From Pegea sp. RAD2-039 (Eukaryota > Chordata > Thaliacea > Salpida > Salpidae): DNA of 64,000 nt. The notes under the pieces are model-generated. The model was given only the letters and a program-made list of their open reading frames with translations, searched no databases and was not told the origin of the DNA. The position numbers were made by a program, and so were the translations under genes. Where the stretch lies: the NCBI GenBank assembly GCA_034620365.1, contig JAQGEQ010000142.1, forward strand, positions 62,001 to 126,000, given 5' to 3'. Shown piece after piece: positions 1-11,437 of this stretch. Positions within the stretch are counted from its first letter, which is position 1. Each line of letters starts with the position of its first letter.

Positions 1-1030
1 GACATATGAAGATGACAAAATTAATTCACCTGTCGTATCTCCAACTCATCAAATTATTGGTTGAAAAAAGGAGACTAAAGATTTAATAAACATTACACCT
101 TATGATAAAACCGTGAACGACATAAGTAAGTTAAACTCAAGATGTCTAAATTAATACACTTTTTATAAGTACAATCACTTTTTATAAGTCTAAACTTTGA
201 ATATCATCTTTCAGTTTTTTTCGATATATATGAAGACCATCAGTGGATTTTATCTATCAAGGAACTTGATGGAGCAAAATTAGATCTCTCAGTTGGAAAC
301 TTTTCATCGCCTGGAAATAAATCCACTTTTGTCGGTAGTTATTTGTCACCTTTAATCAATACACTTGTAAATTTCTCTGTTCTAGAAAGCGATATGTATA
401 AACTTGAAGATGAGCCAGGAAGCTAAATAGGTGATCAATTATCAGTATTTAATAAAAATTATGAGGATATAGAACAGCCAAATGATTTTGTAATCAAAGC
501 TTGTCAAGTAGACAGGTGACTGCGTTTCTATGTTAATAAATCGTCACTACTTTAGTTGTTCTAGATGCCAATATTTTTAAGAAAGTTTTTGCATTAAATC
601 TTAAAAGTCTTAAGCCTCAACTTATTGGTCCTTGCCCCAAAGAAGTTATAATACAACATCAAGAAAATATAAGTTTAATGAATTTTGCATCTTGGTTACC
701 AGAAGATAATAAGCAAGCTGTTACTCGCTCTATACTATCGTTGGAGTTAAATGAAAGGAAGGATGCTGCTAACTACACCCTGATACAGGTAATAACGCAA
801 TAACGATGTCATCATGTGACAACGAGTTGTTTTTATAGTTAGCACTAAAAGTCCAAAATACTGCGGGACATTCTGATTGTGGAGTTGATCTTTTTATAGC
901 CAATGCTGCTGAAGACTACAGCAAATCAAACATAAAGTCTCTTTACAGTCTTTGTTATTTGTTATTTCGTTTTCTTGTAAAATCCACGATCTTTGATTTA
1001 TCTTGTGAAAATTGTTTATATCACCTATAG
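1..1030 (+). pseudogene. Unrecognised plus-strand gene, copy A (5' end cut by window, one nonsense codon)
   Basis: I do not recognise the family. Coding blocks by eye are ..59, 81-125, 215-515, 565-788 and 839-1030, the last ending in TAG. Readable segments include YEDDKINSPVVSP, WILSIKELDGAKLDLS, LIGPCPKEVIIQHQ and NTAGHSDCGVDLF. The 60-80 gap would be a 21-bp GT-AG intron containing the in-frame TGA. TAA at 424-426 stands where copy B has AAA (Lys), so copy A looks disabled unless an unseen intron removes it. The junction 515/565 does not join in phase, which also argues for decay or a wrong boundary. The ending 839-1030 is conserved in both copies. Confidence 0.45.
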
Positions 1031-2034
1031 TTGACGTTCTTACAAGTTATTTGACTTTATAATAGTTTTGTGTAACTTTAGCGGTAAACATTTTTTGTTA
1101 CAAGAAACTGAGCTTATTTCAAAGTCTTTATTTTGAGAGCTGTAAAATTCAAATCAACAAACTAAGAAAAATATTTTGTTAAAGATAGCTGAAAGCTAAT
1201 ACTAGCAGCTTCGTTTGTTTTATTAATAAAATGAATCTAACCTATGAGTCTATCATATTTGAAATTTGGTAAGAAAGTTTGTTGATTAGTGATTACAAAC
1301 AACACCGTTTCATTTATTGCTGATTTTTTTCCAGCTTTAATAGTTTAATAACTTTTCAGAATTCCTTTAAACTTTTTCAAATTAAAGTTTCAAGAATCGT
1401 TTCTTTTCGAAAATTGTGTTGCAATAACTTTTTTTAAACTTTAAGTTAACGGTTCTTTAAATGGGCCGAGAAAAAATTTTCATTATTTAGAATTGATTCA
1501 ATTTGTTTAATTATTTAATTAAACAATATTTTAAACTGTATATTTCTCTGAATAAAAAACAATTTAGTTAGAAATTCTGTTTTTAGAATTTTATTATTCT
1601 TGCTTTCTTCCTGATTCTTTTGAAGGTATAAAAATTGTGTGAAAACTTTTTACAACTTTTTAAAAAGCTTTTTTGTACAACTTTTTTAAAGGAACTTTCA
1701 TTTTTAGGTTTCAACACATTATGTAACAAAAAACATTTATATAAAAAGATTGGTTTTATTTTTATAATCATCTCTACATTTCACTACAGTCAAAACCATT
1801 AAAAAGAAGCATGATGAAACAGATAAAAATACATTTTTAATTTTTAAAACCAGATCGATTTTACAGCTAAGTTGCCATCATAACTTCATGTCTTTTAACG
1901 AAGCTACAATTGATTGAGATAAACTAGACTGTTTAACGAAAAAAATACATTTTCAGCTTTGTAAACTAAATATAATCAACTTAAAAACATAATGAAGCAA
2001 ATATGCTACAAGCAAGTCGATATAATCTTGTTGA
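1031..2034. other. AT-rich intergenic, copy A
   Basis: Lies between the end of the plus-strand gene and the 3' end of the minus-strand zinc-finger gene. I see no coding signal. The small open frame around 1583-1771 is low-complexity and not under visible constraint. The matching stretch in copy B is 10426-11437. Confidence 0.6.
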
Positions 2035-4317
2035 TTATGGAACAAAGTGATTCCAAATCATATGGAAATCCATTTCATTAGGATTGGATGTCTTGAAGTC
2101 GCATTGATTGCATTTTTTTGAAACTTTATTTACACGAGCCTTTAAAATATTTAAGCTTAGCTTAATGAAGCAAACAGTTTATCATCAAAGCTATCATAAT
2201 GCATGGATTAAAAAGTTTATAAGATATAATTGGGTTGTAACTTGTTAAATATAAAATTTGTATAATTTCTGACAGCTTATATTTAGAAATTCTACTTTTA
2301 CACAAGTTTAATTGAGTTATTTTACCTTCTCAAATGTAGTGCTTTAATAACTTGGCATTGTGCTATTTCCAGTGCTATATATTTGCTTCTGATTTTGTTC
2401 TCTTTGAAAGCAATATTCACATCTATTACGAAATGATTTTGCCTTGTTCAGGTTTTGCATAAGAGTCTGATTACGCATTCGCGAAACATACAACTGATGC
2501 TTCAAATTCTCAATCTCATTGATGAGAGACTTTTTATCCTTGCCTAGCAATGATGAAGTTTTAGATTGACTTTGGTTGGCTTGCAAAGGCTTGTTGGATT
2601 TAGAAATATGGGGCTGGTGGATTTGAGCTTCTATAATGGAGAAAATACGTAAAAATATTGGTTAAATGCTGTAAAAAGTTTAAATTTATTTTGTAATTGA
2701 AAATAAATTAGCCTTAGCGATCAAAGATTATTTCAATCTTTTTATAAAAAAGCAGTGTTTATAATAAGGATGATAAATCAGGATAAGGTACTATATACTA
2801 AGACGTTTTTAAGAAGTAAATTACAATTATAAATTAGTAGTTTATTCTTCGTCTCATAAGTAGTTGGTATCTTTATCTCAACTTAAAACTCTCAAAAAAA
2901 GATTCTTATGAATAGTTCTTATAAATGAAAATTTTTTATGGCATGATTCGATTTCTTGGTTTATTTTTAAGTGGAATTGGTACAAAGAATAATTTTAAAA
3001 GCAAGTACGTATTTAAATTTAGCTAGATAAAATAGTTCAACTAACCTGACTGCAGTGGTTGCAACGTATGATTGTTGGCCATTGGGTTTTGAGTCTTTGA
3101 AGATAAAGCAGATTTATGAGTTCCATTATTTTGGATGTTCTCAGAAGAAGGAACTTTATCCATAGAGGTATTTATGCAGGGATTTATTGACGATGTCTAC
3201 GTGTAAGTTAGTTCATTTAGTTATAAATACATTAATACATTTGTTAGAATGTAAATTGTAGCAAATCACCTCAGTGTGTTGTTTCATTGAGGTTTTTTGT
3301 TGATTTAGATAATCACTTTTCAGCCACGCTTTCTTATAATGAATAGGTATATCCTGAAACAAGATAATTTTTGATGATCTTAAACTATAAGACTACTTAA
3401 TTTATTAAAGTTACTTGATAACTGATTTTACTAGCAGTAGGTCGTTTTCAATCTTATAGTATATCATTTAGATGAAATATGGCCCGTTATACGTTGATTA
3501 AAATTTATAAAGAATCATTAATCAATTGATAAAGTGGCGAAATCGGAAGCAAAAATAAATGATTTCAAGCGTTGTTACTATTTTGATTTATAAATGAATA
3601 AAGATGTAGTTTTTAAAACATAAAAATTAACTGAAGATTTCCTAAATCAAAAACATGAACAGAAAAAAAAGATTTAACTCCAATTTTGAAAACTAGTTTT
3701 AAATAAAAAACTAGTTTTGAAATACATAATTGTATAACAGTTTGATTGTTAGCAAATCAAATTAATAAGTTAAAATTTTTTCATAATATTTTTGATAATT
3801 ATCTATCAAAAAGTGTAATAATAAAAATTGAAAACCTTAGCTTGGTTAAACGTTCTAGTAGAAAATTGTTGATGATCCAAATATAATTTTAGAGAATTCA
3901 AATACAAGCTTTGCTGCATTGCATGGTGCTGTTGGTGAAGATAGGGATTAAAAACTCCTGTTGGAATCGCTGTTTTAACGAATTCTGCTGGGTTGTTCTT
4001 AGGTAAGACTGGTGAAATAATAAGAAAAAAATCAAAGTTTCGGAATTTTATAATTTTGTTAATAAAACAGTATAAAAAAATAAATAAATTGTAACTAGTT
4101 GCTTGCTAGCTGGATAGTTGACTCCTTGATAGTTTATTCCGAACATATCTCGTTGATAATGATATCTATCAAAACCCATCGCAGGCTTAGTTAGATCATA
4201 ATGTGAGATAGTATTAGTCGTAGCAAAGTGTGAAACATCAGTAGGTGCTTTATGATCAGGTGAATGAATTGGCTCTTGATGTGATGTTTCTTCGAACCTT
4301 TTACCATCAGCTAATCT
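2035..4317 (-). pseudogene. Truncated copy of the zinc-finger gene (copy A)
   Basis: Exons 3-8 of the gene intact at 11438-15206 are recognisable at 4107-4317, 3836-4008, 3270-3353, 3046-3196, 2326-2630 and 2035-2139, with the same lengths except exon 5, which is 9 bp shorter in frame. Exons 1 and 2 are absent because of the deletion near 4500. In exon 7 the Gln codon of copy B is TAA at 2344-2346. Any product would therefore end after the coiled coil and before the C2H2 finger encoded by 2035-2139. The exon 3 donor has changed from GT to GC at 4105-4106. The finger exon itself is still intact. Most likely a young pseudogene or a source of truncated protein. Confidence 0.8.
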
Positions 4318-6020
4318 CTATACAAGTTGGAAATGAACAAAAATAATAATTAACATGTAACAATAATTTGTATCTGGGTTCTTATTAAAATAATTATTAA
4401 CAGCATCTTTATTATAAAAGTTAATATTAAGTAAATAGTCTTAAATAGTTTTTAGCTAACATTGCTAACTTAAATTTGTAGACTTTTGGAAACATCAGTT
4501 ATTTCACTTCTCAACTATTAAACTATTCCGACTTAATTTTTTGTCAATGATTTCTTACTTTGAATTTCTCTGAGTTATTTTTTCTGCATTAAGATAAATC
4601 CCTGTAGAAGCTGTTTCAGTAAGTCAAACAAAATAGTCTATTTAAAGAAATATGAGGTTGACGTAATTACAAAATGTTGTAGTTTCCTTATAAGCTATCA
4701 ACAACTTAAGGTTATTCAGCAAATTAGTTAAGTTTGCCTTATTTTCTGAAACTCTCAACTAATCAGTTTATTTAATCTAAAACTATGAACATAAATAATT
4801 AATCAAAAAACGTTTGAATCTGACATCTAGATTCACTTTCTCTTCACTGTGCAAGTTATTATAATAAAGTTATTTATTATATTTGAGACTCATTTTAAAA
4901 TTGAAATTAAAAAAATACAATAAAGAAATGAAGAAAACTTTTAATCGAGTGATAATTATGCTGTAGACCTTAACTACATATTAGCAGTTAGATTGTTATC
5001 TTTCAAACATAATTTACTGACAAATAACTAGCAAACAACTTTAAAAGTATACAAAACATAAACTTAAAACTGCTGGCGTTCCAAGCTAGTAGAAAACAGT
5101 TTTGTGCATAATATAATAAGATATATTGTCAGACGAGTTACTTGCAGTAATAATATCCCAAGATCTATTAATTTAATATTAGGACATAATGTCATAGTAA
5201 AAAAAATTTGTTGAATTGGTGTTGTTAAAGAAGGTAAACTTAATGAAAGGATGGAAATAGAAAAAATAAAATTTTTGGTGAGAATTGCACAAAGCTTGTG
5301 ATTGAGTTTTACGTGAAGAGTAGAAATATAGTATCTCTAAATAAAAATATATAATTTGGTAGGACTAATCACAAATTTTTACAATGTTATCAATAAATAT
5401 TATTATTTAGAACTTTTTATTAATTTCATATTTTATAAAAACAATGCTTTGAATGATAAATAAAAAAAGGAAAAGAATTTTCATCTATCTGAAAAATTTA
5501 GAATTTGGTTGGAAACAATATGAAAACATTTAAAGTCTTAGCAATCAGGAAAATTTGCAGCATCAATATCTAATTGGTTTAAAATTGAAAATTTTACTCA
5601 ATAAGAAAATAATAAGCAGGATTATACTCAGTTTATTATGATTTAATACATTTTATGAAAAATTTTAAAAAGATTCTTTTTCTCAAATCTGTAATGGAGT
5701 CTATAACAAATAAGTACGATTTAATAGTTAAAACATTAAAACATCTTTTAGTAATAACTATAAAAAACAGATTTTGATCCCTCGCTGAAGCTAATAAATC
5801 TGATAACTTAAATGATTTTTAAACATTCCGATAATCGACATTCATTTGTAACTTTTTTTGAAACTTTTAAACTATTTGTATTATTTGAGAAGTTTTGACA
5901 ATTATAAATGCCCATTTTGGGCCTCAAACTTTGTATTTCAAATCAGTTGGTTGTTTCTTCTGATTTCGGTTAAATATCTCTTTCAAAACTGCCTAATTTT
6001 TAGAGCAATCGTTCTTACAT
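4318..6020. other. AT-rich non-coding sequence with deletion scar
   Basis: No coding signal apart from weak remnants near the right end. The scar of the 2.84-kb loss is at about 4499-4503, where sequence equal to 13900-13911 is joined directly to sequence equal to ~16750 onward. The flanks share TTAT microhomology. Beyond it the segment runs parallel to 16750-18200 of copy B. Confidence 0.7.
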
Positions 6021-6027
6021 TGATCTC

Positions 6028-6560
6028 AACTCAGTCCATTATTTTCTCAAATTTTAGTTTATACAGATTGGCAAGAGTTTTTCGGTTGTCCCATTTTGCT
6101 TAAAAGACACTTTGATGATCTTTCAATGATCTTTGATGATTTCAGGTTTTCGCTCATAGTTTGATTCTTAAAACCTTTGGAACATCTACAATATTACGGT
6201 TTTAAGAACAAATCGTAAAAAAAATTACTGTCATCTTCTTTATTAGTTTTACAGACACCAAAGGTGACGACTTTGTTTTCTCTGCCTTTTGTCTACAGTA
6301 AATTTTGGTACATGTCAGTAACATTTTTTGCAAGAACTTGCACCATTTCAGCATTTTTGATTGAATCAAAATCACCGACCACCCATACCCATCTGACAGG
6401 TTTCCTTGAAGAATATCAATGTCATTCATTGATTTGGCAAACTAAATTTTGTTTTGTTATTTTTGACAACATGGTTGCCAATTTCAGATACAACTTTATT
6501 CAAAACAATCGATTTAGATTTGCTGATGTCGGAAAATAGGTTTTAATTAGAATTAAAGTA
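6028..6560 (-). pseudogene. UGGT-like fragment, copy A (broken)
   Basis: Same fragment as 18228-18810. The block 6323-6441 encodes the VWVVGDFDS-type strand but is 119 bp against 120 bp in copy B, a one-base deletion that shifts frame. TAA at 6543-6545 replaces a Lys codon and TGA at 6031-6033 replaces a Cys codon. The 29-bp intron-like gap (6442-6470) and the 30-bp gap to its left are kept at the same lengths as in copy B. Clearly non-functional. Confidence 0.55.
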
Positions 6561-7141
6561 AGTAGTTGTTATGTTCATTGTTCTACATTTAATGCAGAAC
6601 CAATTAAACCTCATTTGCCCTATATGCTTGTTATCAAATATATAAAAAATTTTCTTGCTTAATATGATAAGGTGATAGGAAAACAGGAGGAGAAATTATT
6701 TATCTTATTGCAAGAGAAAAGTGGTTTTTGTAGGATTGAGGAAAGTCATCAAATTTGAGGTTTCCTAATAAACTATTCAACATGTTAAGTTTGTACTTTC
6801 GTAGCAAGTTATTATTTTCTTCCCAGATAGTTTCGATTTATAAGCAATTTGTCTTCTTACTTCAACCTGCTAAACTCCGTTTAAGAAGTCCTCTTTTGGA
6901 TACTGTTAATTAAACTTTCTTACTCAAAAATAATAAAAAAAAACACTCTTTAAACACAAAAGTAACGTTTTCTATTTATGTTTAAAATTCTTCTAGATTA
7001 TTCTTGTAATTATTTAACTAAATGAAATACAATGTTTCGAAGTTTTTTATTTTTGATTTGCAGCTAAAAGTAAGTTACGAAATTTTTTTAATAACACAAA
7101 GATCTTTTAGTTTTAGAAGTAGATGGGCTTTCTGAAGATTT

Positions 7142-7820
7142 TCATTTAGGGCTCCTCTTGGTGTACCACTTTTTTCTGACATAGGTGTTAGAAGTTGTTT
7201 TCTTCTTAGTCATTGTTGTTGCTCGAGTTTTCGGCTTAGCTTCATTTCCACTTTTTTCAACAGTTTTAGAACTCTCTGGATTTTCTGTTGTTTTTTCATC
7301 GAGATGACCAAGCTCTTGTTGAACCTATTTAAATAATATTTACTTTTTGTTTAGCTTTCTTAAGATATTAATTTTATAAAATATAAAACAGAAAATTTGA
7401 AACCTTATGTAACTAAAGGTTTATTACTTTTTTAAATGATGAAACTAGTTTTATTTCTTGTATAAAATACAATTTTTAATTAAGATTCTACAAGATAAAG
7501 TCCATTTCTTTCAGAGATAAGTTTTAATACTAACCAAGAGAGGATTTGATCGAAGAATCTCATCCACTTTTGACAATTCGTGATTGCCAACCTCTAGCTT
7601 ACTCTGAAATATAAATGTAATTGCACAAATTAGATTACGCGTTTTATACTTACCAATAACGTTTTTGAAATCTAAGATCTAAAGGATTTTATATAAATTA
7701 TTAAAATCTACTAACCACATTGTAGAAGTCTCTCCAAAATTGTGTCTCTTCGTCATTATTACATGATATTTGTATACCAGAAAACTCTTTTTTAAGAGTT
7801 TCAATTGACGGGGATTGCAT
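7142..7820 (-). CDS. Small basic protein, copy A (124 aa)
   Basis: Four exons join in phase 0: 7716-7820 (ATG at 7820), 7654-7671 (an 18-bp micro-exon), 7535-7603 and 7142-7324, ending in TGA. I do not recognise the family. The N-terminal two-thirds is a mixed, probably helical region (LSKVDEILRSNPLLVQQEL). The last ~45 residues are Lys/Arg/Thr-rich and end KKWYTKRSPK, which suggests nucleic-acid binding or nuclear location; that is inference. A 44-bp intron separates exons 1 and 2. A pyrimidine-rich acceptor lies 29 nt before the ATG. Copy B at 19388-20066 has identical exon lengths and no stops, so both copies look intact. A related last exon occurs at 30280-30521. Confidence 0.65.
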
Positions 7821-9387
7821 TTTTCATGAAAAATAGAAGTAAAATATCTGTAAATAAGAAGATATAAATATATAAAAATACTCAAAAGATGGTATATGCT
7901 AATTAACATTTCAAGTCAATTAAAACTGTTTAAAATTTCAATCTTTCAGATAGATGAAACTTCTTTTCGTTTTCAATATTTGTCATACAAAGAATAGTTG
8001 TTAGAAATTATCAAATAAATTTATAATTATACAGAATTAAAATATATAATATTTGTGAGATCGGGAGGTTTTTTGTTCAGGCACCTTCCTTCTCATACAT
8101 TAAACTTAATAAATACATTGAATCAATTCTTACTAAGTCTGAAACTGCTCCCTAACCTTTGTATCTCATCAAATCATATAATCTAAATGAATAAGGTGTT
8201 AACCTATAGCTATAAGTTGCGCAATAATGTCTTGCCACGTAATGATGAGAAGTATTTTATTAAAAAGTAAAAATTGTTGCTTGGAAAAAGGAGGATAAAC
8301 CACGATTAAAACTAAGCATAATAATTGAATTAATTTAAGTACAAATTAAATGTAGCTTGTAGTAATAATATAATAAATTTAAACAGAGTCTTCGAATAAA
8401 CTTATTCTGTTTTTTCTATAAGCCTGTAAGAAGATTTCAACTCTGCTCATTTACTAAAATTATTTTGTTGATTTATTTAACAAAAATGTAACCTCTACTA
8501 CTTTTTTTAAATCAATTTTCTCGTTTTCTGTCCGCTTAGACTTAATGTCAACTAATATATTTAACTTCATTTGTATACCTCTTGAGAGTTATGATACAAT
8601 TTTTCTATTAAAGCTAAATTTTATGAAGTATGTTTGATAAATTATTCTGACTTCAAACGAATTTGAGTCAAATTTTGAATGGTTTTGTTACACCAACAGT
8701 CCTTGTTTAAAAAAAGATTTGGGTTGACATTTCTTTACATAACACTAAGTTCATTTCTTTTACCCATCGCTTCTGTTTCATAAATTGAGATATTTCTAAA
8801 AGTCGAGAAATTAAACACAGTCTAATTCTTATGTTTAGAATTTTTCCTTATCTATTTAAATTTCAATTTTAAACTTCTCCGTTAGTTCTATCTTGATGGG
8901 ACATCAATTCAGACAACAAACATTGCACCCTTATAAGCTTATATCAACTGGTGTATATCTTAAGAAACTTTTTGTTTTACCAGGCAATAAAACGTGGAAC
9001 AAATTGCAATCAGTACTTCTTTTTAATAAACTGTCTACTGCTGTTCAGGCAAAAGTTGAACCCATTTAATATTTCACAATTATTGTTTTTAAACTGTAAT
9101 TCGTTTTGTCTCAAACATATTAGTAATACTTTTTTCAAATAATATACTGTTATACTTCATTGAAATTTCTAAACTATTAAGTGTTACCTCTATCTCTCTG
9201 TATACAACTCACATATATTAATTTTGAATTGATAACTTCTATTACATACAATAGTATGGTTAAAAATGAATGATGGTTAGTAAGAGGTGCTCTTAAATGT
9301 CACTGTTAATCAGTATTTGAGATAATTTAATAAAAGAAAAAAATCTAAATTAAAAATGATTTATTTGGTTTTGCAAAGAATACAACC
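7821..9387. other. AT-rich intergenic, possible SINE 3' tail
   Basis: No gene seen. Around 8050-8130 the sequence CAGGCACCTTCCTTCTCATA resembles the 3' part of the tRNA-derived SINE at 29950-30138 (AGGCACCCTCTTTCGTATTT). It is followed by AT-rich, TAAATA-containing sequence. The same block is at about 20295-20365 in copy B, so it predates the duplication. Confidence 0.4.
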
Positions 9388-10425
9388 ATGTTGACATATG
9401 AAGATGACAAAATTAATTCACCTGTCGTATCTCCAACTCATCAAATTATTGGTTGAAAAAAGGAGACTAAGGATTTAATAAACATTACACCTTATGATAA
9501 AACCGTGAACGACATAAGTAAGTTAAACGCAAGATGTCTAAATTAATACACTTTTTAAAAGTACAATCACTTTTTATAAGTCTAAAGTTTAAATATCATC
9601 TTTCAGTTTTTTTCGATATATATGAAGACCATCGGTGGATATTATCTATCAAGGAACTGGATGGAGCAAAATTAGATCTCTCAGTTGGAAACTTTTCATC
9701 GCCTGGAAATAATTCCACTTTTGTCGGTAGTTATTTGTAACCTTTAATCAATACACTTGTAAATTTCTCTGTTCTAGAAAGCGATATATTTAAACTTGAA
9801 GATGAGCCAGGAAGCAAAATAGGTGATCAATTATTAGTATTTAATAAAAATTATGAGGATATAGAACAGCCAAATGATTTTGTAATCAAAGCTTGTCAAG
9901 TAGACAGGTGACTGCGTTTCTATGTTAATAAATCGTCATTACTTTAGTTGTTCTAGATGCCAATATTTTCAAAAAAAGGTTGAATGCTTTAAATCTTAAA
10001 AGTCTTAAGCCTCAACTTATTGGTCCTTGCCCCAAAGAAGTTATAATACAACATTATGAATATATAAGTTTAATGAATTTTGCATCATGGTAACCAGAAG
10101 ATATTAAGCAGGTTGTTGCTCGCTCTTTACTATCGTTGGAGTTAAATGAAAGAACGGATGCTGCTAACTACACCCTGATACAGGTAATAACGCAATAACA
10201 ATGTCATCATGTGACAACGAGTTGTTTTTATAGTTAGCACTAAAAGTCCAAAATACTGCGGGACATTCTGATTGTGGAGTTGATCTTTTTATAGCCAATG
10301 CTGCTGAAGACTAGAGCAAATCAAACATAAAGTCTCTTTACAGTCTTTGTTATTTGTTATTTCTTTTTCTTGTAAAATCCACGATCTTTGATTTATCTTG
10401 TGAAAATTGTTTATATCACCTCTAG
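9388..10425 (+). pseudogene. Unrecognised plus-strand gene, copy B (several lesions)
   Basis: Homologue of the gene at 1-1030, here with its likely ATG at 9388 and a splice acceptor-like AG just upstream. It differs from copy A by in-frame stops at 9738-9740, 10091-10093 (Trp-Leu-Pro became Trp-stop-Pro) and 10312-10314 (Tyr to stop). The acceptor AG of the putative 21-bp intron has shifted by one base near 9470. The stop at 9738 could fall inside an alternative 51-bp GT-AG intron that keeps frame, so not every stop need be lethal. Overall this copy is more degraded than copy A for this gene. Confidence 0.45.
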
Positions 10426-11437
10426 TTGACGTTCTTACAAGTTATTTGACTTTATATTAATTTTGTGTAACTTTAGCGGTAAACATTTTTTGTTACAAGA
10501 AACTGAGCTTATTTCAAAGTCTTTATTTTGAGAGCTGTAAAATTCAAATCAACAAACTAAGAAAAATATTTTGTTAAAGATAGCTGAAAGCTAATATTAC
10601 CAGCTTCGTTTGTTTTATTAATAAAATTAATCTAACCTATGAGTCTATCATATTTGAAATTTGGTAAGAAAGTTTGTTGATTAGTGATTAAAAACAACAC
10701 CGTTTCATTTATTGCTGATTTTTTTCCAGCTTCAATAGTTTAATAACTTTTCAGAATTCCTTTAAACTTTTTCAAATTAAAGTTTCAAGAATCGTTTCTT
10801 ATCGAAAATTGTGTTGTAATAACCTTTTTTTAAACTTTAAGTTAACGGTTCTTTAAATGGGCCGAGAAAAAATTTTCATTATTTATTATTTAGAATTGAT
10901 TCAAATTGTTTAATTATTTAATTAATCAATATTTTAAACTGTATATTTCTCTGAATAAAAAACAATTTAGTTAGAAATTCTGTTTTTAGAATTTTAATAT
11001 TCCTGCTTTCTTCCTGATTCTTTTGAAGGTATAAAAATTGTGTGAAAACTTTTCACAACTTTTTAAAAAGCTTTTTTGTACAACTTTTTTAAAAGAACTT
11101 TCATTTTTAGGTTTCAACACATTATGTAACAAAAAACATTTATATAAAAAGATTGGTTTTATCTTTATAATCATCCCTACATTTCACTACAGTCAAAACC
11201 ATTAAAAAGAAGCATGATGAAATAGATAAAAACACATTTTTAATTTTTAAAACAAGATCGATTCTAAAGCTGAGTTGCCATCATAACTTCATGTATTTTA
11301 ACGAAGATACAATTGATTAAGATAAACTAGACTGTTTAACGAAAAAAATACATTTTCAGCTTTTTAAACTAAATAAAATCAACTTAAAAACATAATGAAG
11401 CAAATATGCTACAAGCAAGTCGATATATTCTTGTTGA
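10426..11437. other. AT-rich intergenic, copy B
   Basis: Equivalent of 1031-2034. It differs by scattered substitutions and small indels, for example a short TTTATTA insertion near 10880. No coding signal. Confidence 0.6.

Larger units (their letters stand above)
1..9289. repeat. Segmental duplication copy A
   Basis: Almost every stretch of this segment has a close match about 9.4 kb downstream. Position 1 matches 9393, 2326 matches 11729 and 7142 matches 19388. The left end may lie outside the window. Similarity stops near 9289, where copy B diverges at about 21538. Relative to B it lacks about 2.84 kb at position ~4500. It contains the 3' six exons of the zinc-finger gene, a broken UGGT-like fragment, the small basic-protein gene and one copy of the unrecognised plus-strand gene. 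Confidence 0.95.

Noticed and set aside
1583-1771. 62-codon minus-strand frame, repeated at 10986-11174
   Set aside because: Low-complexity Lys/Phe-rich translation in intergenic sequence. It is shared only because of the segmental duplication.
6264-6539. Plus-strand frame (also at 18509-18691)
   Set aside because: It is the opposite strand of the UGGT-like fragment, where the minus strand gives family-like sequence.
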